Below are positions 53,156-61,556 of a stretch of 64,000 nucleotides of DNA, piece after piece. The notes under the pieces are model-generated. The model saw nothing but the letters and a program-made list of their open reading frames with translations, had not been told where the DNA came from and did not search any database. The translations under genes and the position numbers were made by a program. Origin of the DNA: Halovenus marina (GTDB taxonomy: Archaea > Halobacteriota > Halobacteria > Halobacteriales > Haloarculaceae); the NCBI RefSeq assembly GCF_051414115.1, contig NZ_JBLKNZ010000001.1:620001-684000 (forward strand), written 5' to 3'. Numbering within the stretch: position 1 is the stretch's first letter; every line of letters starts with the position of its first letter.

Positions 53156-53935
53156 GTGCCAGCAAGCGACCCCGGTGTGCAGATATCGTTGTTCCAGATA
53201 GACAACTACGGCCCCTGGACAGTGACGCCGGAACCGCGGAAGGAAACTGACCTGCAATCGCTCCAGGCCAGGCTGTACGCGGACCTGGCTGACTTCGTCG
53301 GTCGACACGACGGCTACGTCTTCTACGACCGCTTCGACAACATGCTGGGTGTCACGAACGGGATCGGGGTGGCTGAACACGCCCAGTTTCAACAGCAGGT
53401 CAGCGAGGAGTATCCGGTGACAGTCTCGATAGGAATCGGCTCGGGGGACACGCCCGTCGAGGCGCTTGGAACTGCCACGGAGATATTACAGCACGCAGGC
53501 AGCGCACAGGACCCAACGCGCACGGAGATCCTGGAATCCCGTGGCACCCACTCGGAGGGCGACCTGACGATTGCCCACTTCGACGTGGTCGACGTGACCG
53601 GCAGCTACACCGACCGGAAAAACGCCGCCGACACGACGATCACGATACAGCGTGCCACCGTCGAACTCGCCGCTCATCTCCGTACCACACACGACAGCAT
53701 CGCCCATTTCGTCGGCGGTGACAACGTCATCGCTGTCTGTCCGCCGCTCACGCCGGACGCCTTCGAGGGCGTTCGCGAACACGTTCAGGACACCGCTGGC
53801 GTCGACCTGCAAGTCGGCGTCGGTCGAGGAACGACAGCACACGCCGCTGGTCACCGGGCCAAACTCGCACTCGAAGAGTGCCGCGAATCCGGCTCTCGCA
53901 TCCAGCAGGTGACGACGAGACCGGTTCCTGAGTAG
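53156..53935 (+). CDS. gch3: GTP cyclohydrolase III
   Basis: A 259-residue enzyme converting GTP to a formylaminopyrimidine phosphate, feeding riboflavin and F420 synthesis in archaea. It has two related palm-like halves: FQIDNYGPWTVTPEPRKE and FYDRFDNMLGVTNG in the first, HFVGGDNVIAVCPP and VGVGRGTTAHAAGHRAKLAL in the second. The GTG at 53156 gives a six-residue longer N-terminus than a second GTG at 53177; either may be used. Confidence 0.92.
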   Translation: MPASDPGVQISLFQIDNYGPWTVTPEPRKETDLQSLQARLYADLADFVGRHDGYVFYDRFDNMLGVTNGIGVAEHAQFQQQVSEEYPVTVSIGIGSGDTPVEALGTATEILQHAGSAQDPTRTEILESRGTHSEGDLTIAHFDVVDVTGSYTDRKNAADTTITIQRATVELAAHLRTTHDSIAHFVGGDNVIAVCPPLTPDAFEGVREHVQDTAGVDLQVGVGRGTTAHAAGHRAKLALEECRESGSRIQQVTTRPVPE

Positions 53936-54048
53936 CCTCACGACTGATTCTGTCCAACGCGCACAGTCCCTGTCAATACGTCCACTGCACAGGACTCACG
54001 CGTTGGGAACCAGCAGCGGCTGTGCTCACTCGATCAGTTTGATCCTTC

Positions 54049-54315
54049 TCACTCCGCTAGTTCGATCGCTCCCTCCTCGCTAAGTGTCACCTCGTGGCCC
54101 TCTACGGTGAAGGTGATACTTTCTTCGTCACCTTCGATGACCTCTCGAACCTGGCCGGGATCGACGTAGGAATCGATGTCGTCGAGGTCATCAGCGACGA
54201 GGTCTGTCTGTGTGGTTACTGCTTCGACGATTGCGGCACGAACTGGTCTCGGGCTAACCCATTCCTCCCCCTCGGTCTCCTGCATGATGTACACTACGTT
54301 TTCCTCAGAGCCCAT
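54049..54315 (-). CDS. HalOD1-like small output-domain protein
   Basis: An 88-residue acidic protein. It resembles the HalOD1 output domain of haloarchaeal regulators: a helix (VRAAIVEAVTTQT) follows the N-terminal strands, then the DDIDSYVDPGQVREVI part and the strands SITFTVEGHEVTLSEEG. It probably acts downstream of sensor proteins. It follows the BAT-like gene 107 bp downstream on the same strand, so the two may be linked. Confidence 0.7.
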   Translation of the reverse strand: MGSEENVVYIMQETEGEEWVSPRPVRAAIVEAVTTQTDLVADDLDDIDSYVDPGQVREVIEGDEESITFTVEGHEVTLSEEGAIELAE

Positions 54316-54422
54316 GTGTCTCTCTGTTTCGCTCCGGCGAAAATAAACAACCCGAGTGGTTTCAGAGCCTGAAAGAGCGCCCTGTCGGACGTCGCTTTCT
54401 GTGGCGACGTCCCGCGGGAGCG

Positions 54423-55064
54423 TCACTCCTCGCGAGGCAGCGTCTCGTCGATAAGTGAGTCCAACCCACGGCGAAGTCGTTCGGACGCGGCCTGTGTCGA
54501 GATGTCGAGTTCGGTCGCCAACTCGCCGAGGGACTGCTTACGCGGCACCTCGAAGTATCCCGCTCGTGCCGCCAGTCGGATCAACTCGGCCTGCTGTTCG
54601 GTGAGTGGGCACCGCTTCGTTCGAACTGATGCGGTTGTTTCGTAGACCGCCTCCACGTCGAGATTTGCCTCCTCCGCTGGACAGTCATCTCGAAACGCCT
54701 CGAACGATCCACGGTCGGGAAACCGGACGCGTAGTTCCCAGGCGCCATCCCGTACTGTCCCCGAGACGAACACGCCACCGTGAGCGACCAGCGACTCGTA
54801 AACTGCCCCCGCTTGCGAGCCCTCACCGTGAACTGCCAGATACGAATGCCGCCCGTCGGTGCTCTCAAATACGGTGACGCAACTCACCGAACTGTCCCGA
54901 GCAAAGGCTGGCCGCAACTGTTCCGGACGCCCGGCCGTCGTCACCATCGTTCGTAACGGAACCGCCTCGCTGCCGTCGAGGCGGTCGATATCGAGCGCGT
55001 CCCGGCCGCACGCGCGAACTGTCTCGGCGAGCACCGCCGTCTCAAACTGAAGCCGGGCAATCAT
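54423..55064 (-). CDS. BAT-like helix-turn-helix regulator
   Basis: A 213-residue transcription regulator. The N-terminal 150 residues form a bacterio-opsin-activator type alpha/beta domain. The C-terminal HTH_10 has CPLTEQQAELIRLAARAGYFEVPR, a linker with the Lys-Gln turn and a recognition helix LDISTQAASERLRRGL. Bacterio-opsin activator itself carries the same HTH. It has no PAS or GAF sensor part. It is divergent from the zinc-finger/methyltransferase pair, with a 408-bp shared region that contains the TCCGGA repeats. Confidence 0.85.
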   Translation of the reverse strand: MIARLQFETAVLAETVRACGRDALDIDRLDGSEAVPLRTMVTTAGRPEQLRPAFARDSSVSCVTVFESTDGRHSYLAVHGEGSQAGAVYESLVAHGGVFVSGTVRDGAWELRVRFPDRGSFEAFRDDCPAEEANLDVEAVYETTASVRTKRCPLTEQQAELIRLAARAGYFEVPRKQSLGELATELDISTQAASERLRRGLDSLIDETLPREE

Positions 55065-55472
55065 GTCTTATCGTAAACTAGTCCGAGGTATAAGTTACTC
55101 GCCCCCACTGCGCGCCGAGCGTGGCGCTGATCTGTCTCACCATCTGCGTGTCCGGAGACAAGCCGCCGATCTCGACGAAACTGGTGTTATCCGGACAACG
55201 GAAGCCGGTTGGAGAATGTCAGTTCCGGATAGGAGTATGTCAGAGGCACGGTCCGGAGTACTCTCTCCCCAACGCGGCATTCCATGTTCGTCGGGTTCCG
55301 ATTTAGAGCTATTGCTTTGTAATTCATGGTAGGCCGGTGCAGGAGACAGACTCTGAGACCAGCCCCCGATCGTGCGTTGGTTCACGTGGCTGTCGCATCG
55401 CCGGGCGCGGATCGCGTGGTCGAACCCACCGGCGCACCAGCATATAAATGGGCACAGCCTGATCGGCTACAT
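55065..55472. other. 408-bp divergent intergenic region
   Basis: Between the BAT-like gene (minus) and the zinc-finger gene (plus). It holds four TCCGGA palindromes (55151-55257) and a candidate AT-rich promoter (CATATAAATGG, 55440-55450) before the zinc-finger start. The short frames in it have no family features. Confidence 0.5.
55151..55257. promoter_or_regulatory. Array of four TCCGGA palindromes, candidate operator
   Basis: TCCGGA occurs at 55151-55156, 55190-55195, 55224-55229 and 55252-55257. Four copies in 107 bp is far above what a random six-base word should give. The middle two extend to TATCCGGA and TCCGGATA, forming an inverted repeat. They may bind the BAT-like regulator, the zinc-finger protein or the methyltransferase itself, whose target could contain CCGG. 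Confidence 0.45.
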
Positions 55473-55634
55473 ATGGCCGACAGTGAGGACGCAGACGACA
55501 TCGTCGCTGACTTCCCGTTTCAGGAGGACGCTCCGGAGCCAGACGAAACGTACCGCTGTGAGGTTTGCGACCAGGAGTTTGATACAGAGCGCGGTCGCAA
55601 TATCCACCGTGGCCAGGCACACTCCCCGGAGTGA
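55473..55634 (+). CDS. Small C2H2 zinc-finger protein
   Basis: A 53-residue protein with an acidic N-terminus and one C2H2 finger: YRCEVCDQEFDTERGRNIHRG continues to a second His, giving C-x2-C-x12-H-x4-H. Such single-finger proteins are frequent in haloarchaea and likely bind DNA. It lies 9 bp upstream of the cytosine methyltransferase gene in the same direction, so it could control or assist that enzyme. ATG 55473 follows the AT-rich CATATAAATGG by about 22 bp. Confidence 0.75.
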   Translation: MADSEDADDIVADFPFQEDAPEPDETYRCEVCDQEFDTERGRNIHRGQAHSPE

Positions 55635-55643
55635 CCTCCGTCT

Positions 55644-56729
55644 ATGAGCCGGACCGTCGTCGATCTGTTCTGTGGTGCAGGCGGACTCAGCCACGGCTTT
55701 CAGTCCGCGGGGTTCGACGTGGTCGCGGGTGTCGACCACGAGGCAAAGTTCGCCAGAACGTTCGAGGCAAACCACGACGCCACGTTCGTCGAGGCCGACC
55801 TCGATTCGGTCACGGACGCGGAGTTACTCGCCGCACTCTCACTCGACCCCGGAGATGTGGACGTGGTAATTGGCGGACCACCCTGTCAGGGGTTCAGTCT
55901 GGCTGGCGCGACGACGACGCCCGGCGACGCGCGGAACTTCCTTCTCACCCAGTTCATCAAAGCGGTCTATCAGATCGAACCCGAGTGGTTCGTCATGGAG
56001 AACGTGCCGCGGGTGAGAACCATGGAGGACGGCGCTGTCCGAGACTACGTGCGCTCCCAGTTCGAGAAAATCGGATACAGCGTTTCCGACGGCCTGTTGA
56101 ACGCTGTCCACTTTGGCGTCCCACAGCGACGCGAGCGTGCCTTCTTCGTCGGGCACGCTACGGGGCGACGACTCTCCCTGCCGGAGGGGCGGTATCGTGA
56201 ATCCGCCACACAGAAGACGCTCTTCGAGGCGCAAAACGACAGGCCGCGGACGGTCAGCGATGCGTTCAGTGACCTGCCATCGCTCGATGCTGGCGAATCC
56301 AAGACGGACTATGCGACGCCGCCCGAGTGTTCCTATCAGGAACACCTCCGGCGAGCGGGTCCGGACCTTGCGAACCACCGTGCGCCCGCCCACGGCGAGA
56401 GTGTGATCGACCGCATCGCGCGCGCGGAGCAGGGCGAGCGCATTCCGTACGATACCTGGTCGCAGAAACGCAGGCTGACGGCGGACGCACCCGCACCGAC
56501 GTTGCTGGCTGGCCCGAGACCGACGTATCACTTCGCTCATCCGACACAGGACCGGGGTCTCAGCGTCCGCGAACGGGCCCGGTTGCAGTCCTTTCCCGAC
56601 CACTTCACGTTCTACGGGCCGGTCACGAAGCAGCGACAGATGACGGGAAACGCGGTCCCCCCGCTGGTGAGCGAGGCACTTGCCGAGGCCATTCTCGACG
56701 CCGAATCGGAAGAAACAGTCACCACGTGA
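55644..56729 (+). CDS. DNA (cytosine-5) methyltransferase
   Basis: A 361-residue C5 methyltransferase with all main motifs: I DLFCGAGGLS, IV GGPPCQGFS with the catalytic Cys, VI ENVPR, VIII VPQRRERAFFVG and X TGNAVPPLV. The target recognition region between VIII and IX (about 175-290) differs from the families I know, so the target is unknown. No restriction gene is adjacent, so it is an orphan, useful for host marking, gene regulation or protection against type IV enzymes. It is co-transcribed with the zinc-finger gene. Confidence 0.93.
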   Translation: MSRTVVDLFCGAGGLSHGFQSAGFDVVAGVDHEAKFARTFEANHDATFVEADLDSVTDAELLAALSLDPGDVDVVIGGPPCQGFSLAGATTTPGDARNFLLTQFIKAVYQIEPEWFVMENVPRVRTMEDGAVRDYVRSQFEKIGYSVSDGLLNAVHFGVPQRRERAFFVGHATGRRLSLPEGRYRESATQKTLFEAQNDRPRTVSDAFSDLPSLDAGESKTDYATPPECSYQEHLRRAGPDLANHRAPAHGESVIDRIARAEQGERIPYDTWSQKRRLTADAPAPTLLAGPRPTYHFAHPTQDRGLSVRERARLQSFPDHFTFYGPVTKQRQMTGNAVPPLVSEALAEAILDAESEETVTT

Positions 56730-56750
56730 CTGGTTTGTGAAAGCAGCGAT

Positions 56751-57215
56751 TCACGCGAGATTTTCGCCTTGATAGGTCCCGTCGTACTCGCCTTCGTGGT
56801 CAGCGCGGGCGAGCACGAGTTGTGCGATCCGCGCGCCCGCTTCGATTTCGATGTCGTGATATACCTCCAGCAACCCCTCGCCGCGCCCCTCGTAGCCCGC
56901 GTCCCAAACTGCCGTATCGAGCATACACGAGTTGCGCAGCAGTGACGAGCGCGGAAACAGAAAGCCGACGTGGTTCTGTGGAATTTTGACCCGATCGCCG
57001 TACTCCACGACGTAGCCCCCGGGTTCGAGTCGGTAGATTCCGTCTTCCGGCTCGATTTCCTGCCGCTGGCCGACTGTCTTCCCGTCTCGGTCGATGCGGC
57101 CCGGTTCGACCTGCTCGAAGACCGCGCCGAGCGTCAGGTCGACGCCGTTCGGTTGCACCTGGTCGTCTCGCAGGTCGTCGAGTTGGCTGGCGACGAACTG
57201 GCCACTCCGGTACAT
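56751..57215 (-). CDS. dut: dUTP diphosphatase/dCTP deaminase family protein
   Basis: A 154-residue trimeric enzyme that keeps dUTP low. It shows VQPNGVDLTLGAVF at the N-terminus and IPQNHVGFLFPRSSLLRN, MLDTAVWDAGYEGRGEGLLEV and the C-terminal loop DGTYQGEN. Haloarchaeal members of this group are annotated as deoxyuridine triphosphatase. ATG 57215 is used; a GTG two codons upstream is less likely. It is convergent with the methyltransferase gene. Confidence 0.88.
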   Translation of the reverse strand: MYRSGQFVASQLDDLRDDQVQPNGVDLTLGAVFEQVEPGRIDRDGKTVGQRQEIEPEDGIYRLEPGGYVVEYGDRVKIPQNHVGFLFPRSSLLRNSCMLDTAVWDAGYEGRGEGLLEVYHDIEIEAGARIAQLVLARADHEGEYDGTYQGENLA

Positions 57216-57322
57216 ACCCACTCTGTGCCGAGCAGGGCAAAAATGCTACCGTTTTCGGGGGGAGCCCTGCCCGGAGTGGTATGACATGATTTATGTCTGC
57301 GGATAGCCGATATTTGATCGCT

Positions 57323-59293
57323 ATGGGACAGACACTTACCGAGAAGATTCTCGATGACCATCTCGTCGAGGGAGAACTCGAACCCGGCGAGGAGATCGGC
57401 ATCGAGATCGACCAGGTGCTGACACAGGACACGACGGGGACGCTCGTCTGGCTCCAGTTCGAGGCGCTCGGCCTCAACGAAGTCCAGACCGAACTCGCCG
57501 CGCAGTACTGTGACCACCAGACCTACCAGTTCGACTTCAAAAACACCGACGACCACCGGTTTCTGCGTTCTGCCGCCGGAACCTTTGGCGCATACTTCTC
57601 CCGACCGGGCAACGGTATCTGCCACAACGTCCACAAGGAGAACTTCGCTGCGCCCGGGAAGACGCTGCTCGGTTCGGACTCACACACGCCGACGCCCGGC
57701 GGTCTCGGCCAGCTAGCCATCGGGTCGGGCGGCCTCGACGTCGCCGTCGCGATGGGCGGGGGTGCCTACTACGTCGACATGCCGGAAGTCGTTGAGGTCC
57801 GACTCGAAGGCGAACTGCCCGAGTGGGCAACCGCCAAGGACGTCATCCTCGAGATGCTTCGTCGCCTGTCGGTCAAAGGCGGCGTCGGCAAGATCTTCGA
57901 GTACACCGGCCCCGGCGTCGAGACGCTGTCGGTCCCCGAGCGGACGACCATCACCAACATGGGGACGGAACTCGGCGCGACGTCGAGTATCTTCCCGACC
58001 GACGAGAACACGCAGGATTATCTCAGCCGGCTGGGCCGCGAGGACGAGTACGTCGAACTCCAGCCCGACGAGGACGCCGAGTACGCCGACCAGGTCACCA
58101 TCGACCTGTCGGACCTCGAACCGCTCATCGCGACCCCGTCGATGCCCGACAACGTCGTCCCGGTGCGCGAAGTCGCCGGTCAGGATGTCGAGCAGGTCAT
58201 CATCGGTTCCTGTACCAACGGTGGCTACCCCGACATCCTGCCCTCGGCGAAGATGCTCAAGGGACGGGAAGTCAACAAGACCACCGAGATGATCGTCGCG
58301 CCCGGTTCCAAGCAGGCCTCCGAGATTCTCGCTCGACAGGGCTGGACCGCGGAGATGATGGCTGCTGGCGTCAACTTCTCCGAGGCGACCTGTGGCGCGT
58401 GTATCGGTATCGGCCACGTGCCAGCCTCGGACTCGGTGTCGCTGCGAACGTTCAACCGCAACTTCGAGGGTCGCTCGGGTATCGAAGACGACAACGTCTA
58501 CCTGTGCTCGCCCGAAGTCGCGACCGCCGCGGCGCTCGCAGGCGAAATCGTCGACCCACGTGACCTGGCCGAGGAACTCGGTGACCTGGAAGACCCCGGC
58601 TTCGAGATGCCCGAGAAGTACGACGGCTCGAAGGCCGACATCATCGAGCCAGACGAGGCCGTCGACGACGACCTCGTCAAGGGGCCGAACATCGGTGACG
58701 TGCCGCTGAAAGACCCCCTTGACGCACACCTCGAAGGGCCGACGCTGCTGAAGATGGACGACAACATCACGACCGACCACATCATCCCTGCCACGCAGGA
58801 CATCTTGATGTACCGGTCGAACATCCCGAAGCTCTCCGAGTTCACGCTCTCGCGTGTCGACGACACCTTTGCAGAGCGCGCGCTCGAATCCGACGGCGGC
58901 TTCCTCGTCGCTGGCGAGAACTACGGTCAGGGCTCCTCGCGCGAACACGCCGCGCTCTGTCCGATGTATCTCGGCGTCGAGGGCGTCCTCGCCCAATCGT
59001 TCGCCCGCATCCACAAGGCGAACCTGTTCAACTTCGGTCTCCTGCCACTGGAGATCGACGAGGCGACCTACGCGAACATCGAACAGGGCGACGACATCGA
59101 AATCGTCGACGACGTGGCCGAAGCCGTTCGCTCCGGTCAGGAGGAGTTCACCATCCGCATCAACGACGACTGGGAAGCGACCGGCATGCTCGATGCTTCC
59201 GCTCGTGAACGCGAAATCCTCGCAGACGGCGGCAAACTCACCCACGTCAAACAGCAGTACGAATCGGAAGGCGGCGCGCCTGCCGACGACTGA
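57323..59293 (+). CDS. acnA: Aconitate hydratase
   Basis: A 656-residue citric-acid-cycle enzyme (citrate to isocitrate), archaeal AcnA/LeuC-like type. The [4Fe-4S] cysteines are seen in GSCTNGGYPD and in ATCGACIGIGH (CxxC). GSDSHTPTPGGLG is the substrate part, and swivelling domain 4 has GQGSSREHAALCP. The long acidic insertions fit a halophile. The ATG at 57323 is preferred over a TTG or GTG ten codons upstream. Icd, the next enzyme of the cycle, is at 32372. Confidence 0.95.
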   Translation: MGQTLTEKILDDHLVEGELEPGEEIGIEIDQVLTQDTTGTLVWLQFEALGLNEVQTELAAQYCDHQTYQFDFKNTDDHRFLRSAAGTFGAYFSRPGNGICHNVHKENFAAPGKTLLGSDSHTPTPGGLGQLAIGSGGLDVAVAMGGGAYYVDMPEVVEVRLEGELPEWATAKDVILEMLRRLSVKGGVGKIFEYTGPGVETLSVPERTTITNMGTELGATSSIFPTDENTQDYLSRLGREDEYVELQPDEDAEYADQVTIDLSDLEPLIATPSMPDNVVPVREVAGQDVEQVIIGSCTNGGYPDILPSAKMLKGREVNKTTEMIVAPGSKQASEILARQGWTAEMMAAGVNFSEATCGACIGIGHVPASDSVSLRTFNRNFEGRSGIEDDNVYLCSPEVATAAALAGEIVDPRDLAEELGDLEDPGFEMPEKYDGSKADIIEPDEAVDDDLVKGPNIGDVPLKDPLDAHLEGPTLLKMDDNITTDHIIPATQDILMYRSNIPKLSEFTLSRVDDTFAERALESDGGFLVAGENYGQGSSREHAALCPMYLGVEGVLAQSFARIHKANLFNFGLLPLEIDEATYANIEQGDDIEIVDDVAEAVRSGQEEFTIRINDDWEATGMLDASAREREILADGGKLTHVKQQYESEGGAPADD

Positions 59294-59421
59294 TCGGAGC
59301 GACCGACTGTCGTCGATCTACACTATTTGATGGTCACAGTCCCTCCTGCTCGCTAATCAATCAGCAACCGCAAAAAAAGAGGCGTCAATTCGATTCTGCA
59401 GGTCGAAGCGTTAGCTTCTCG

Positions 59422-60537
59422 TTACTCTACTTGTTCCCACGGACCCCACTCGGAGCTACCGGGTTCGTCACCCTGAGTCCACCAGGAGGCTTCCCAGGTC
59501 GACCCGTCGTGGCTAACTTGGTCTCCACCAGTGTAGGTCTCATCTGGATCCCACGCGTCAGCGTCAGGTGAGTCGTCTCCGCCATCACTGCCGTCGTCAC
59601 CGCCGGAGTCGTCGACTTTCTCCCACGGGCCCCACTCACTGCTGCCTGGCGCGTCTCCACGTGTCCACCAGGAAGCCTCCCAGGTGGAGCCTTCGTAAGT
59701 CACCTGGTCGCCGCTCGTATAGGTCTCGTCGGCGCTCCATGCTGATGGGCTGTCGCCATCTCCACCATCATTTCCATCGTCGCCGTCACCTGGCGGCGTA
59801 TCGTCACCATCATCTCCATCATCGCCGTCGCCTGGCGGCGTATCGTCGCCACCATCAGCGCCGGCCACGTCAACATAGGAGCACGAATAGAACGCTTCTG
59901 GCGAATCTGACCGTTGCCAGACCCAGTAGATTATGTGCTCCTCGTTGTTGCGGTCAGGTACATCGATACCCTCGATCTTTTCTGTTCCACTCGGAGTGAA
60001 CGAACCCGTCTCGTGGATCAATTCAAGGTCATCCCACGCAAGCGCAGTGTCTGGGTTCCATCCATCCTTGGTCATGTAGAACCGCATGTACTCGGTTGCG
60101 TGTGGCGCGGTAAGATCGAGGGTAAACGTCTGCTCACCGGGCGTTATCTCCGTCGATGGCCAGTCACCTGGTTCATCGTACGGAGCGAATCTTTCTTTTC
60201 CGGCGCTACAGAGTTCACCGTCATCGATGTTCTCTTGGTGGTTGCCGGCCGCATCACCGTCGCGAATTCCCATCCAGTTATAGATTGCCTGCGAGTTCTG
60301 CTCTGCCGCATACTCACACATAGGGCTCCTGTCTCCAGGATCCTCATTATAACAGGCCAACGCCTGACCGGTTGGATCCTCCGGACTTCCATGTGCAGCG
60401 GCCATCTGCACCGCAAAGAAGCCGAGCACTAATGCAAACAGGATTACCGCTCCTGTCTTTATCACACGTGATTTCGTGACACGTGGTAATTCATCGATTC
60501 CCCCTGTTCTACTCGTAGATGTTTCTACTTCCGACAT
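59422..60537 (-). CDS. AA10 lytic polysaccharide monooxygenase with two chitin-binding modules
   Basis: A 371-residue exported copper enzyme. After a cytoplasmic lead of 25 residues and a signal helix (about 27-48) the mature protein starts at His49 (AAA-HGSPEDP), as copper histidine-brace enzymes do. The second brace His is H146 in LTAPHATEYMRFYMTK. Two nearly identical CBM5/12-like modules (about 265-310 and 325-371) have GSTWEASWWTxGDxPGSSEWGPWE, separated by acidic Gly/Asp linkers. AA10 enzymes oxidise chitin or cellulose; the modules fit chitin. It is isolated, with AT-rich DNA upstream. Confidence 0.85.
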   Translation of the reverse strand: MSEVETSTSRTGGIDELPRVTKSRVIKTGAVILFALVLGFFAVQMAAAHGSPEDPTGQALACYNEDPGDRSPMCEYAAEQNSQAIYNWMGIRDGDAAGNHQENIDDGELCSAGKERFAPYDEPGDWPSTEITPGEQTFTLDLTAPHATEYMRFYMTKDGWNPDTALAWDDLELIHETGSFTPSGTEKIEGIDVPDRNNEEHIIYWVWQRSDSPEAFYSCSYVDVAGADGGDDTPPGDGDDGDDGDDTPPGDGDDGNDGGDGDSPSAWSADETYTSGDQVTYEGSTWEASWWTRGDAPGSSEWGPWEKVDDSGGDDGSDGGDDSPDADAWDPDETYTGGDQVSHDGSTWEASWWTQGDEPGSSEWGPWEQVE

Positions 60538-60658
60538 GGTCGTTTTTCCCCCATTTGCGATCCAACCCTACATACTGTTGTCTAGCATATATAATTTTTG
60601 TACGAGGGTGTCATAGAACTGTTCACATACCAGATAGCAGGGTGAACGCTACGGAGGT

Positions 60659-60835
60659 ATGAACCCAGCGACCCTGCAAGAGAATTCTACGGTAGAGGCA
60701 GTGTTCAATATCGTGGAGACGGAGACGTTAGCTCTGTTTGAGCACCTCTTCTTCTGCCGTGTTGAATCGGTGCTGGGTCACAGTTGGAGACGTTCACAGA
60801 GTGGTTCTATCTTGAACTATGTTATCTTTAGTTAG
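60659..60835 (+). pseudogene. Truncated IS5-type transposase N-terminus
   Basis: A 58-codon frame starts MNPATLQENSTVEAVFNIVE and continues TETLALFEHL, the N-terminal pattern of a haloarchaeal IS5-group transposase I recognise. After about residue 33 it departs into unrelated sequence and stops, so the transposase is truncated. It is likely the relic of an insertion between the monooxygenase gene and the frameshifted lipoprotein gene. Confidence 0.6.
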
Positions 60836-60989
60836 TTCGGTACAGATCAAATGCGACTGCAAGAGGATCTGAACCAATCAGACCCCAGTAGACAAATCGA
60901 TATCGTCCCGTTTGCAGCGGCGGACAAATCCGTATTGAACTCTCGTCTCCCCCCGGAATACGTAACCCCTTCTCTGTCAGTTTTAGCTC

Positions 60990-61428
60990 TCACTCGAACA
61001 GGGGATTGGATTGATGTTCTACCTCTATATCTGGGGGAGCGATATAGATCATGTCTCCGACCGTCCGAATATCTTGCCACCCTGCTTTTGTGTAGCACTC
61101 AATTGCATACTTCATCTCTGAACCGGTGGAAATTTTCCCAGTCTCTCCCGAGTGAGTCAACGCAATCGTCGCTGTATCGCCGTAGTCGTAGGAGAGATCC
61201 TCGATCCGGAGTTTAAACTTGGAACCGTCTCCCCACTGCGGTTCGGATCCAAGCAAGTCTGCCCGTTCGTTCGATTCGTCGTCGCACTGTAGTTCATCTG
61301 GCACTGCGGGTGGTTCTCCCGATGGACGCACCTCGCCACTTTCGAGACTCGAATCAGACATGATACACCCCCCGAATCCCATACATCCCTAGCATCCCCG
61401 CTGTTGTCAGTACTGTTCTTCGTTTCAT
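60990..61428 (-). pseudogene. Small lipoprotein gene with frameshift in signal peptide
   Basis: The start at 61428 reads MKRRTVLTTAGMLGM, a Tat- or Sec-type signal, in one frame. The continuing GFGGCIMSDSSLESGEV with its lipobox is one base out of frame, with the slip near 61382-61386. The mature domain, about 115 residues, is acidic with KLRIEDLSYDYGDTATIALTHSG and an EMKYAIECYTKAGWQD part, of no family I know. Either a real frameshift or a sequencing error; if the ATG at 61361 or 61382 is used the protein would lose its signal. Confidence 0.6.
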
Positions 61429-61556
61429 ACTCCATCCCCACATACAATAATTAAATATTTTTGTTTACATATTTCTCTGGCGTGAGTGCAGGCAGTCCCA
61501 CGACCGACACGACGAGAGAGGCATGGGGTTTTCCCCGATTGGCCCGAACACGACGT

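Noticed and set aside
55644..56729. A full restriction-modification system
   Set aside because: Neighbours are a zinc-finger protein and dut; no restriction gene lies within several kilobases.
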